64,000 bases of DNA from Roseburia sp. 831b (lineage in GTDB: Bacteria > Bacillota > Clostridia > Lachnospirales > Lachnospiraceae). Location: assembly GCF_001940165.2 (NCBI RefSeq), contig NZ_CP135162.1, positions 423,501 to 487,500 on the forward strand, given 5' to 3'. This document shows, piece after piece, positions 54,253 through 62,384 of this stretch. A program made the position numbers and the translations under genes. Numbering within the stretch: position 1 is the stretch's first letter; each line of letters opens with the position of its first letter. The notes under the pieces are model-generated. The model saw nothing but the letters and a program-made list of their open reading frames with translations. It was not told the origin of the DNA and did not search any database.

Positions 54253-55278
54253 ATGGATTACAAGAACGCAGGTGTGGATATCGAGGCTGGATACAAATCA
54301 GTTGAGTTGATGAAGAAGTATGTGAAAGAGACAATGCGTCCAGAAGTTTTAGGAGGACTTGGCGGTTTCTCAGGAGCATTTTCATTAGGAAAAATCAAAG
54401 AGATGGAAAATCCGGTTTTGTTATCTGGAACAGACGGTTGTGGAACAAAAGTAAAACTTGCTTTTCTTATGGACAAGCATGACACCATCGGAATTGATGC
54501 CGTTGCAATGTGTGTCAATGATGTGGCATGTGCAGGTGGTGAACCATTATTTTTCCTTGATTATATCGCATGTGGAAAAAATTACCCAGAGAAAATCGCA
54601 ACCATCGTAAAAGGTATTGCAGAAGGATGTAAACAGTCCGGCTGTGCATTGGTTGGTGGTGAGACTGCAGAGCATCCGGGACTTATGCCGGAAGATGAGT
54701 ACGACTTAGCAGGATTTTCCGTTGGTGTTGTCGATGAAAAAGACATCATCACAGGAAAAGACTTAAAAGCCGGCGATGTTTTAATTGGTATGGCATCCAC
54801 AGGTGTTCATTCCAACGGATTTTCACTGGTTCGTAAGATTTTCAAAATGGACAAAGAGACTTTAAATACTTATCATGAAGAATTGGGAACTACCTTGGGA
54901 GAAGCATTGCTTGCACCGACCAGAATCTATGTAAAAGCAATGAAATCCATCAAGGACGCAGGCGTTCGTGTCAAAGCGTGCAGCCATATCACAGGTGGTG
55001 GTTTCTATGAGAATATTCCAAGAATGCTTCCAGAAGGAAAACACGCAGTTGTCCGCAAAGACAGCTATGAAGTACCGGCAATTTTTAAAATGATGCAGCG
55101 TGTTGGAAACATCGAAGAAGAAATGATGTATAATACCTACAACATGGGACTTGGTATGATTGTAGCAGTTGATCCTGCAGATGTAGAAAAGACCATGGAA
55201 GCAATCAAAGCAACCGGAGATACACCATATATCGTTGGTGAAATCAAAGACGGTGAAAAAGGAGTAACTTTATGCTAA
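54253..55278 (+). CDS. purM: Phosphoribosylformylglycinamidine cyclo-ligase
   Basis: A 341-residue AIR synthetase that closes the imidazole ring of purines using ATP. Signature segments are the N-terminal YKNAGVDIEAGYKSVELMKKYV, LLSGTDGCGTKVKLAF, AMCVNDVACAGGEPLFFLDY, and GGETAEHPGLM. The ATG at 54253 follows CAGGAGG. The end overlaps purN by 7 bases. It is first in a purM-purN-purD unit. Confidence 0.96.
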   Translation: MDYKNAGVDIEAGYKSVELMKKYVKETMRPEVLGGLGGFSGAFSLGKIKEMENPVLLSGTDGCGTKVKLAFLMDKHDTIGIDAVAMCVNDVACAGGEPLFFLDYIACGKNYPEKIATIVKGIAEGCKQSGCALVGGETAEHPGLMPEDEYDLAGFSVGVVDEKDIITGKDLKAGDVLIGMASTGVHSNGFSLVRKIFKMDKETLNTYHEELGTTLGEALLAPTRIYVKAMKSIKDAGVRVKACSHITGGGFYENIPRMLPEGKHAVVRKDSYEVPAIFKMMQRVGNIEEEMMYNTYNMGLGMIVAVDPADVEKTMEAIKATGDTPYIVGEIKDGEKGVTLC

Positions 55279-55895
55279 AGATCGCAGTTCTGGTGTCCGG
55301 AGGTGGAACCAACCTTCAGGCAATTTTAGATGCAATCGACAACGGAACAATCACAAATGCGAAAGTGGAAGTTGTCATCAGTAACAATAAAAATGCATAT
55401 GCCTTAGAGCGTGCGAAAAAACATGGGATTGAGAATCTTTGCATTTCGCCAAGAGACTTTGCGTCTCGTGAAGAATTTAACGATGTATTTCTGGAAAAAT
55501 TGAATTCATACAACGTGGATCTGGTGGTACTGGCAGGATTCTTGGTTGTCATTCCGGAAAAAATGATTCAGGCATACCGCAATCGCATCATCAACATTCA
55601 TCCATCGTTAATCCCTTCTTTTTGCGGAACCGGCTACTATGGCTTGAAAGTGCATGAAGGAGTTTTGGCACGTGGCGTAAAGGTGACAGGTGCGACAGTT
55701 CATTTTGTGGATGAAGGAACGGATACCGGTCCAATCATTTTACAGAAAGCGGTCGAAGTAGAGCAGGGCGACACACCGGAGGTGTTACAGCGCCGTGTCA
55801 TGGAGCAGGCGGAATGGGTGATTATGCCAAAGGCAATTGATTTGATTGCAAACGGTCATGTTACCGTGGAAGATGGACATGTTATTTTAAAATAG
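55272..55895 (+). CDS. purN: Phosphoribosylglycinamide formyltransferase
   Basis: A 207-residue GAR transformylase using 10-formyl-tetrahydrofolate. It has the phosphate loop VSGGGTNLQAI, the NIHPSLIPSF catalytic segment (Asn and His) and GATVHFVDEGTDTGPII with the conserved Asp. It overlaps purM and precedes purD by 15 bases. It is normal in length. Confidence 0.96.
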   Translation: MLKIAVLVSGGGTNLQAILDAIDNGTITNAKVEVVISNNKNAYALERAKKHGIENLCISPRDFASREEFNDVFLEKLNSYNVDLVVLAGFLVVIPEKMIQAYRNRIINIHPSLIPSFCGTGYYGLKVHEGVLARGVKVTGATVHFVDEGTDTGPIILQKAVEVEQGDTPEVLQRRVMEQAEWVIMPKAIDLIANGHVTVEDGHVILK

Positions 55896-55910
55896 AAGGA
55901 GCGGGAAAAG

Positions 55911-57188
55911 ATGAAGGTTTTAGTTGTAGGAAGCGGCGGACGTGAGCATGCAATCTGTACCAGTGTTGCAAAAAGCAAACATGTGGATAAAATTTACTGT
56001 GCACCGGGCAATGCAGGAATTGCTGCATTAGCAGAGTGTGTTCCAATCGGTGCGATGGAATTTGATAAATTGGTAGCATTTGCAAAAGAAAAAGAGATTG
56101 ATTTTACCATCATCGGAATGGATGACCCATTGGTCGGCGGTATCGTGGATGTCTTTGAAGCAGAAGGTTTAAAAGTATTTGGACCTCGCAAAAATGCAGC
56201 TATCCTGGAAGGTTCCAAGGCATTTTCCAAGGATTTGATGAAAAAATACAACATCCCGACAGCAGCGTATGAGAATTTTACATCCGCAGAGGATGCGCTT
56301 GCTTACTTGGAGACAGCCAAGATGCCAATCGTATTAAAAGCGGACGGTCTCGCGCTCGGAAAAGGTGTTTTAATCTGTAACACTTTAGAGGAAGCAAAAG
56401 CGGGCGTCAAAGAAATCATGGAAGACAAGAAGTTCGGAACAGCCGGAAATACCATGGTTGTCGAAGAATTTATGACAGGACGTGAAATCTCCGTTTTATC
56501 TTTTGTAGATGGAAAAACTATCAAGACCATGTCTTCTGCACAGGATCACAAACGTGCAAAAGATGGTGACCAGGGGCTTAACACAGGAGGAATGGGTAAC
56601 TTTTCTCCAAGCCCATTTTACACAAAAGAAGTGGATGAGTTCTGCAAGAAATATATCTACCAGCCAACCGTAGATGCGATGGCAGCAGAAGGAAGACCGT
56701 TTACCGGCGTTATCTTCTTTGGTTTGATGCTGACAGAGGATGGACCGAAAGTGTTAGAGTACAATGCCCGTTTCGGTGACCCGGAGGCACAGGTTGTACT
56801 CCCTAGAATGAAAAATGATGTCATTGATGTCATGGAAGCCTGTGTAGAAGGCAGATTAGACCAGATTGACCTTCAGTTTGAAGACAATGCAGCAGTCTGC
56901 GTTGTACTGGCATCTGACGGTTATCCGGTTTCCTATGAAAAAGGATTTGAAATCAAAGGCTTAGAGAACTTTGAAGGAAAAGACGATTACTTCTGTTTCC
57001 ACGCCGGAACCAAATTCGACGAGAATGGTAAAATCGTGACAAACGGCGGCCGTGTTCTTGGCATTACAGCAACCGGTAAAGACTTAAAAGAGGCAAGAGC
57101 AAAAGCTTACGAGGCAACTGAGTGGGTTGATTTTGCCAATAAGTACATGCGTCATGATATTGGAAAAGCGATTGATGAGGCAAAATAA
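55911..57188 (+). CDS. purD: Phosphoribosylamine-glycine ligase
   Basis: A 425-residue GAR synthetase of the ATP-grasp family. It starts with VLVVGSGGREHAI; further segments are PIVLKADGLALGKGV, the conserved QDHKRAKDGDQGLNTGGMG and the metal-binding EYNARFGDPEAQ. It uses phosphoribosylamine, glycine and ATP. It is the last gene of the unit and is followed by a hairpin terminator. Confidence 0.96.
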   Translation: MKVLVVGSGGREHAICTSVAKSKHVDKIYCAPGNAGIAALAECVPIGAMEFDKLVAFAKEKEIDFTIIGMDDPLVGGIVDVFEAEGLKVFGPRKNAAILEGSKAFSKDLMKKYNIPTAAYENFTSAEDALAYLETAKMPIVLKADGLALGKGVLICNTLEEAKAGVKEIMEDKKFGTAGNTMVVEEFMTGREISVLSFVDGKTIKTMSSAQDHKRAKDGDQGLNTGGMGNFSPSPFYTKEVDEFCKKYIYQPTVDAMAAEGRPFTGVIFFGLMLTEDGPKVLEYNARFGDPEAQVVLPRMKNDVIDVMEACVEGRLDQIDLQFEDNAAVCVVLASDGYPVSYEKGFEIKGLENFEGKDDYFCFHAGTKFDENGKIVTNGGRVLGITATGKDLKEARAKAYEATEWVDFANKYMRHDIGKAIDEAK

Positions 57189-57253
57189 GACGGAATAGAT
57201 TCGGATGCGAAAGGGTAGTTTTATTCCCTGTAAATAAAAGATACGAAGATAAG

Positions 57254-57300
57254 AAATGAGTCTGACATGTAGTAAAATGCAATGGTTAGACTCATTTTGT
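57254..57300 (+). terminator. Terminator after purD
   Basis: AAATGAGTCT (57254-57263) pairs with AGACTCATTT (57288-57297), followed by TGTG; the loop is 24 bases and the T-run is short. Confidence 0.6.
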
Positions 57301-57384
57301 GTATAAAAGGCGGTTTTCTAAGATGAATGCTTGTATGAAAAAGAGTTTATCAAATCGATGTTTTTATCAATTGTATCTAAATGG

Positions 57385-57600
57385 AATTACTGTATAGAAT
57401 AGAATTTTATCGTGTCAGACAGTATTTTTTACGGATGATTACTTAAAATTATAAGGAAATACTGCACAGAATAAAAAAACTGTCATCTAAGCAGTAAATT
57501 TCATTGCGAACGGCCTTGGAATCACGAAAATTACTGTGCGAAATAAAAAAATCTTTATCTAGGCAGTAATATTTTAGAATAACAGTAAATGGTTTAAAAA
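57385..57600. repeat. Degenerate 72-bp-period tandem hairpin repeat
   Basis: The 432-base gap from 57189 to 57620 holds no gene. Units start at 57385, 57457 and 57529, exactly 72 bases apart, with a weaker fourth start at 57599. Each unit opens with AATTACTG or AAATACTG and closes about 45 bases later with CAGTAT or GCAGTAA, so its ends can pair; A/T-rich loops (AGAATAAAAAAA) are shared. The rest of each 72 bases is less conserved. The period and hairpin ends suggest an old amplified element. Confidence 0.65.
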
Positions 57601-57620
57601 TTACGGTACAGGAAATTATT

Positions 57621-58124
57621 TTATTTGAGCAATTCCATAATAGAACTTGTGATTTCCTCAGGTTTCCTATCGGTTGGATGATTTACCATTGATACCATTA
57701 AAGCAAACATTCCACCTAAAATAAAATTTTGCTGTGCCAGGTCACATTTTTTGTATTTTTCATTTTTAGATAAAACGATTTGCGTATATTTGGAAAAAGG
57801 TTCATACATCAATAAAGCTAAATTGCTATCTACAATTCGTTTTATTTCTTCGCGCAGCTCAAACCACACGTCAAAACATGAGGTAATAGCTTCCTCTATG
57901 TTTGTGATGCCTTCATCGAACTTCCCTATATATTCTTGAAAAACCTTATCAAAATGAAATCGTAAAATATCTTCTTTTACCTCAAAATTTCTATAAAAAG
58001 TTAATCTTGATATCCCAGCTTTTTCACAGATATCTGTAACTGTAATTGTTGCAAATTCTTTTTTCTCCATTAATTGAAGCAGGGCTTCCTCCATCCATAA
58101 CTTGCTTTTTTCAGATTGTTTCAT
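57621..58124 (-). CDS. TetR-family regulator
   Basis: A 167-residue repressor-type protein with an N-terminal HTH (ALLQLMEKKEFATITVTDICEKAGISRLTFYRNFEVKEDIL) and a helical ligand domain with a TetR_C-like end (FILGGMFALMVSMVNHP). I chose the ATG at 58124 because GGAGAAA precedes it; longer frames run into the divergent promoter. A 16-base palindrome lies between it and the divergently transcribed membrane protein gene, which it probably represses along with itself. Confidence 0.88.
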   Translation of the reverse strand: MKQSEKSKLWMEEALLQLMEKKEFATITVTDICEKAGISRLTFYRNFEVKEDILRFHFDKVFQEYIGKFDEGITNIEEAITSCFDVWFELREEIKRIVDSNLALLMYEPFSKYTQIVLSKNEKYKKCDLAQQNFILGGMFALMVSMVNHPTDRKPEEITSSIMELLK

Positions 58125-58207
58125 AGATTTTTCTCCAAACTGTAACAAAACAATAGAGTCTGTATCTTCTTTTTGTTTTGTTTCCTGTTTATAATAACCA
58201 TACAAGA

Positions 58208-58223
58208 TGTAACACCTGTTACA
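58208..58223. promoter_or_regulatory. Palindromic operator between TetR and membrane-cyclase-like gene
   Basis: TGTAACACCTGTTACA (58208-58223) is a perfect palindrome in the divergent intergenic region, 43 bases before the plus-strand gene, as expected for a TetR binding site. Confidence 0.8.
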
Positions 58224-58265
58224 AATATAACACATGATTCATTAATTTTACAAGGAGGATTTTTT

Positions 58266-58892
58266 ATGATTCTATTTTTAACATTATTAAGTGGTATTGC
58301 GTGGACAATCGTTTACGAAGAAAGTATTCGTGTTGGTTTTAAAGATAAAACCTACTGTATGCCATTGTTTGCACTTGCGCTCAACATCTGCTGGGAAGGA
58401 CTTTATTCCGGGCTTGGGATACTTGAACCAAATGGAGCTCAGACAGTTGTAAATATAATCTGGTTTTTATGCGATATTTTGATTACGGTTACCTATTTCA
58501 AATATGCAAAGCCGGATTTCCCGGATCATGCAAAAAAATATTTTATCCCATTCAGCGTACTTGCATTTATTTCATGCTTCTTAATTCAGTATGGTTTCTA
58601 TGTGGAATTTGGCCGTCACATGGGTTCAAGATATTCCGCCTTTTTACAGAATGTAGCGATGTCGATTCTTTTTCTGATTATGCTGTTTAGAAGGGACAGC
58701 TCGAAAGGACAAAACATGACAATCGCGATTGCTAAGTGGATTGGAACGCTTGCTCCTGCCATTCAGATGGGAATTTTAGAAGGATTTGATCCATTCATTG
58801 TAATCTGTGGAGTCCTTTGCAGTGTATTTGATTTAATCTATATTTTCATGCTGCCAAATGTCGCCTCATTACGAAAAAAAACGAAACCGTGA
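58266..58892 (+). CDS. Seven-helix membrane protein resembling transmembrane terpene cyclases
   Basis: A 208-residue protein with seven hydrophobic segments and short loops. The first third (LSGIAWTIVYEESIRVGFKDKTYCMPLFALALNICWEGLYS) resembles the PaxB/Pyr4 group of membrane-bound terpene cyclases, in which an acidic residue in the N-x-x-W-E motif and a late Asp are essential. Here the Glu of NICWEG and the Asp of SVFDLIYI are both present. Start ATG 58266 follows CAAGGAGG. It is controlled by the divergent TetR. A prenyl-type substrate or resistance role is inference. Confidence 0.65.
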   Translation: MILFLTLLSGIAWTIVYEESIRVGFKDKTYCMPLFALALNICWEGLYSGLGILEPNGAQTVVNIIWFLCDILITVTYFKYAKPDFPDHAKKYFIPFSVLAFISCFLIQYGFYVEFGRHMGSRYSAFLQNVAMSILFLIMLFRRDSSKGQNMTIAIAKWIGTLAPAIQMGILEGFDPFIVICGVLCSVFDLIYIFMLPNVASLRKKTKP

Positions 58893-59072
58893 CATGTAGC
58901 ATTTTTTATGTTAATATAGAAATTGTGTTGTGTTATGAGAATTTTTTCAACCACAATACAAAAAGTTCATAAGTCTGTTTTGCCTGAAAACAGAAAATCA
59001 TGCTAGTGTTAAGTTACAAAAGTTTTTGGAATTGCAAGTAAAAATGTAGTAGTTTGGAAAATGAGGTACAAC

Positions 59073-59708
59073 ATGAAAAAGGGAATCATATTCGACATGG
59101 ATGGTACATTGTGGGACTCCGCACAGAACGTGGCAGAATCCTGGAATGTAGCGATTAAAGAAAGCGGTTTTATAGAACGAGTATTAACAGCTGAGGACAT
59201 CTCACATGTCATGGGAAAGACGATGGATTGTATTGCAAAACAATTGTTTCCGGAATTATCGGAAATACAGCGCGTATTGCTGCTGCAGTCCTGTTGTAAG
59301 CATGAGAATGCTTATTTGAGGAAGCACGGTGGTAATCTTTATGAGGGCGTAAGGGAAGTCTTTACGGAACTGCGAAAGGATTATCATGTCTCAATTGTAA
59401 GTAACTGCCAGGGCGGTTATATAGAGGCATTTTTGGATTATTATCAGCTGAATGATCTGGTAGATGATTTTGAATGTTATGGAAAGACATTAAAGCAAAA
59501 AGGCGAAAATATCAGGCTTGTAGTAGAACGGAATAAATTAGAAGAGGCAGTTTATGTCGGTGACATTCAGGGAGATTACGATGAAAGCTGTAAGGCTGGA
59601 GTCGGATTCGTCCATGCAGCATATGGATTTGGAACGATTGACGCAAAAGTTCCGGCAATCCATAGTTTAGGGGAGCTTCCGGGTGTCTTAAAAGAAATGA
59701 ATTTTTAA
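59073..59708 (+). CDS. HAD-family phosphatase
   Basis: A 211-residue haloacid dehalogenase-type hydrolase resembling phosphoglycolate phosphatases. Motif I is FDMDGTLWDS with the nucleophile Asp, motif II VSNCQGGY, the lysine lies in KTLKQKGENI, and motif IV is VGDIQGDYDESCKAG. A helical cap lies between motifs I and II. The ATG at 59073 has GAGGT 5 bases upstream. It is monocistronic with a following terminator. The substrate is unknown, probably a small phosphorylated metabolite. Confidence 0.88.
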   Translation: MKKGIIFDMDGTLWDSAQNVAESWNVAIKESGFIERVLTAEDISHVMGKTMDCIAKQLFPELSEIQRVLLLQSCCKHENAYLRKHGGNLYEGVREVFTELRKDYHVSIVSNCQGGYIEAFLDYYQLNDLVDDFECYGKTLKQKGENIRLVVERNKLEEAVYVGDIQGDYDESCKAGVGFVHAAYGFGTIDAKVPAIHSLGELPGVLKEMNF

Positions 59709-59730
59709 AAATATGAACTTTTGAAAAAAG

Positions 59731-59757
59731 GGAGATGCAGACGCTGCATCTCCTTTT
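59731..59757. terminator. Bidirectional terminator between HAD and DegV genes
   Basis: GGAGATGCAG (59731-59740) pairs with CTGCATCTCC (59744-59753), with TTTT after it and an A-run before it, serving both convergent genes. Confidence 0.88.
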
Positions 59758-59809
59758 GTAGTTGGTAAGGTGTTTCAAACAAAGCCAAAACTTACCTGCC
59801 ATCCTATTT

Positions 59810-60682
59810 TTAACGATAATCACCCATATAATAAAGGGCTAAGGTACCAGGACCGGAATGAGCTCCAATGGTCGGACCAATGTAGTTAATCATAAAGTTA
59901 TGGATGCCAAGGCGTTCTTTTAAAAGTTCAGCGAGTGCGTTTGCGTCCTCAACACAGTCTCCGTGGCTGATGATTACGATATCGTTTTTATCGCGCCAGG
60001 AACCAATCTGTTTTTCCATGCTGTCAGCCAAAGCAGTGATGGATTTTTTGCGTCCTCTTGATTTTGAAAGTGGAATCAGGTGTCCTTCGTTATCAACATG
60101 AAGGATAGGCTTGATACTTGCAAGCGTTCCAAGAAAAGCAGCCGTTTTGCTGACACGTCCGCCACGGTAGAGATGGTAAAGATCATCTACGGTAAAGTTG
60201 TGAACGACGTGAAGTTTATTTTCTTCCACCCATGCAGCCGTTTCTTCCAGTGATTTTCCGGCGTCCCTTAAAGTAACTGCCTTATGTACTAAGAGTCCTT
60301 CGCCAGTGGAAGCACAGAGGGAATCCACTACAATGACGTTTGCCTCTGGATGTGTTTCGGATACTTCTTCCACCGCAATACGTGCGCTGTTATAGGTTCC
60401 GCTTAATCCGGAAGAGAATGCAATATAGAGAATGTCTTTTCCAGTGGTCTCAATCAGATTGGTAAAAAATGTAGCAAGTTCCTGTGGGTTTGCCTGAGAA
60501 GTGGTCGGGAGAGAACCGTTTCGCATCATAGCGTAGAACTCTTTTTCAGGGAGAGAATTCTCTCTGGTGTAGGTTTTCCCCTCGATGGTATATGGTAAAG
60601 AAATTACAGCAAGGTCATGAGCCTTGATATAATCCTCCGGTAAATCCGCTGTTGTATCTGTCATGATAATAAAGTCTTTCAT
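59810..60682 (-). CDS. DegV-family fatty-acid-binding protein
   Basis: A 290-residue DegV protein, which binds fatty acids in the cytoplasm and in related bacteria (FakB) presents them to the FakA kinase. Signatures are the N-terminal IMTDTTADLPEDYI, the TTSQANPQEL segment, SSGLSGTYNSA and the C-terminal YIGPTIGAHSGPGTLALYY. AAGGAGG precedes the ATG at 60682. No kinase gene is nearby. Confidence 0.94.
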   Translation of the reverse strand: MKDFIIMTDTTADLPEDYIKAHDLAVISLPYTIEGKTYTRENSLPEKEFYAMMRNGSLPTTSQANPQELATFFTNLIETTGKDILYIAFSSGLSGTYNSARIAVEEVSETHPEANVIVVDSLCASTGEGLLVHKAVTLRDAGKSLEETAAWVEENKLHVVHNFTVDDLYHLYRGGRVSKTAAFLGTLASIKPILHVDNEGHLIPLSKSRGRKKSITALADSMEKQIGSWRDKNDIVIISHGDCVEDANALAELLKERLGIHNFMINYIGPTIGAHSGPGTLALYYMGDYR

Positions 60683-60831
60683 GTTGCCTCCTTATTCTGT
60701 TTGGTGTCAAATGCATCAAAACGATAATTTGCAAGAACAAACAATTGTATTTTATCGTGTCTATTATATAGGATTTCAAAATAAATGAAAAGACAATAAA
60801 TGTGAAAATTAAAAAATATAAAAGAAAGTGC

Positions 60832-60860
60832 TTTACTTTTTCCAAAAAAGAAAGTATGAT
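60832..60860 (+). promoter_or_regulatory. Promoter of the Tad-like pilus operon
   Basis: A -35 TTTACT (60832-60837), 17-base spacer and -10 TATGAT (60855-60860) lie 68 bases before the first gene. Confidence 0.6.
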
Positions 60861-60927
60861 AAATGCAATCTTATTATCGTATTGTGTCAGTAATTCGAAT
60901 ACTCCGATTTTTCAGGGAGGATATGAA

Positions 60928-61578
60928 TTGAAGATTATTGGCATGTTTGGCTGGGAGCAGACAGATCTTTGTATCTATCTTGCCAGCATCTTAGAGAACA
61001 TGGGTTATCATGTTCTTGTCATTGACAATTCAAGGGAAGAGACCATGGATTGTTGTATTCCAAAACCAAAACAGGAATTGCACACCGTAACATACAAAAA
61101 TGTGGATTACCGGCGCCATCTTACCGTACATTTGTGGAAAGATGAGGCTTATGATTTTATTATTGTGGATTTGGGGAATCAGATTTCAGGTGAGGAAGCG
61201 GCAGTGTGTGACGAATTATTTTTTGTGACAAGCTGCGATAGAAGAAATCTGGAAAATGCGAAAAATATTATGCTTGGTATGAAACGACCGATGGGTGTCA
61301 TTATCCGCAATTTTTGCTCGGATACGCTAAGACCGGAGCGGATTCTTGCAACACTTGAGTCAGAAAACTGCTTTGTGATGGAGCGTTTCCTGCTTCCGTT
61401 CCATGTGGGGGATGAAAGTGTCAGAGTCCGGATGCAGTATGAAGGGTATGATGGCATTTGCCATATTTCCAAAGCGCTTGAGAGAATGCTATTTACAATC
61501 TGCAGTATGATAACGGAGCGGGAGGCGCATTTTGTGATACAGGGAATCCGCCGTGCCAAGAAGGGGGAATGTTATTGA
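60928..61578 (+). CDS. ParA-like protein of the Tad locus (TadZ-like)
   Basis: A 216-residue ParA/MinD-like protein (KIIGMFGWEQTDLCIYLASILENMGYHVLVIDNS) with FIIVDLG in the Walker B position. The Walker A lysines are missing (GWEQTDL), as in many TadZ-type localisation proteins. The start is TTG at 60928, 7 bases after GGGAGG; an upstream ATG frame would include the ribosome site and the promoter. It overlaps the next gene. It probably positions the pilus machine at the membrane. Confidence 0.75.
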   Translation: MKIIGMFGWEQTDLCIYLASILENMGYHVLVIDNSREETMDCCIPKPKQELHTVTYKNVDYRRHLTVHLWKDEAYDFIIVDLGNQISGEEAAVCDELFFVTSCDRRNLENAKNIMLGMKRPMGVIIRNFCSDTLRPERILATLESENCFVMERFLLPFHVGDESVRVRMQYEGYDGICHISKALERMLFTICSMITEREAHFVIQGIRRAKKGECY

Positions 61579-62384
61579 TTGTCTTATTCTGGAGCGAGTG
61601 GAAGGGGTGTGGAATCACATCCAATATGGAGGCAGTGGCGGCGCAGATTGCCATGCAGCATCATAAAAAATGTGTGCTGGTGCAGACAAAACGAATAAAC
61701 AACGATATCAGTGCGTCCTTTTTTGAGCCGCAAAAAGGAGCATACCTTCGGGAAGCATGCGACTACTTTTTTGCAGAGGGATTGGATTATCTGATGATGC
61801 AAAAGGAGATGAAAACCGAGCAGGTGCTGCAGTCCTTAAAGGAAGTACTGCCACATCAGCTATATTATTTACCGCCTGGAGGACGGGAGCGGTTTGAACA
61901 TGCCACGAAGCAGGCTGGGAAAATGAAACAGATTTTGGAGCAGTTGGATGCCTTATTTGACTTTGTTTTTGTGGATGCAGGATTTGGTGAAAATGAACTG
62001 ATTACGGAATTTATGAGGAAGGCAGACTACATTGTGATTAATTTCACACAGGATGCGCACAGACTGGACTCGTTTTTTGAAAAATCCTATGACACATCGA
62101 AAAAGTTCTTTTACCTGATTGGCGCCTATCAGCCGCAATCTGTCTATAACCAGAAGAATATACAACGGATTTACCGGATTCCAAAGGAGAAAATGGGGGT
62201 TGTTCCATACAATCCCAAGTTTCAGTTCGCCTGTGAAAAAGGGCATCTGCTACATTATGTGGGGGAACAGAAGAAAGCATTTTTACATGAGAGAGACAGT
62301 TCATTTTTTCGTGAGATTGATGCGGTGTCAAATTATTTTTTAGGGGAGGTGGAGCGTGGAAAAACGAACGTTAACCTGTCTTAG
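61575..62384 (+). CDS. Second ParA-like protein of the Tad locus
   Basis: A 269-residue protein with a weak ParA-like fold: LIVLFWSEWKGCGITSNMEAVAAQIA at the start, in a degenerate Walker A position, and FDFVFVDAGFGENELITEFMRKADYIVINFTQ in the Walker B region. TTG 61575 lies 7 bases after AAGGGGG and overlaps the previous stop; ATG 61569 is possible but only 1 base from the ribosome site. Its 3' end overlaps the CpaF gene by 29 bases. The role is inferred from context. Confidence 0.7.
   Translation: MIVLFWSEWKGCGITSNMEAVAAQIAMQHHKKCVLVQTKRINNDISASFFEPQKGAYLREACDYFFAEGLDYLMMQKEMKTEQVLQSLKEVLPHQLYYLPPGGRERFEHATKQAGKMKQILEQLDALFDFVFVDAGFGENELITEFMRKADYIVINFTQDAHRLDSFFEKSYDTSKKFFYLIGAYQPQSVYNQKNIQRIYRIPKEKMGVVPYNPKFQFACEKGHLLHYVGEQKKAFLHERDSSFFREIDAVSNYFLGEVERGKTNVNLS

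Noticed and set aside
57385..57600. CRISPR array
   Set aside because: Only three or four units, strongly diverged from each other, no constant repeat with variable spacers and no cas genes.
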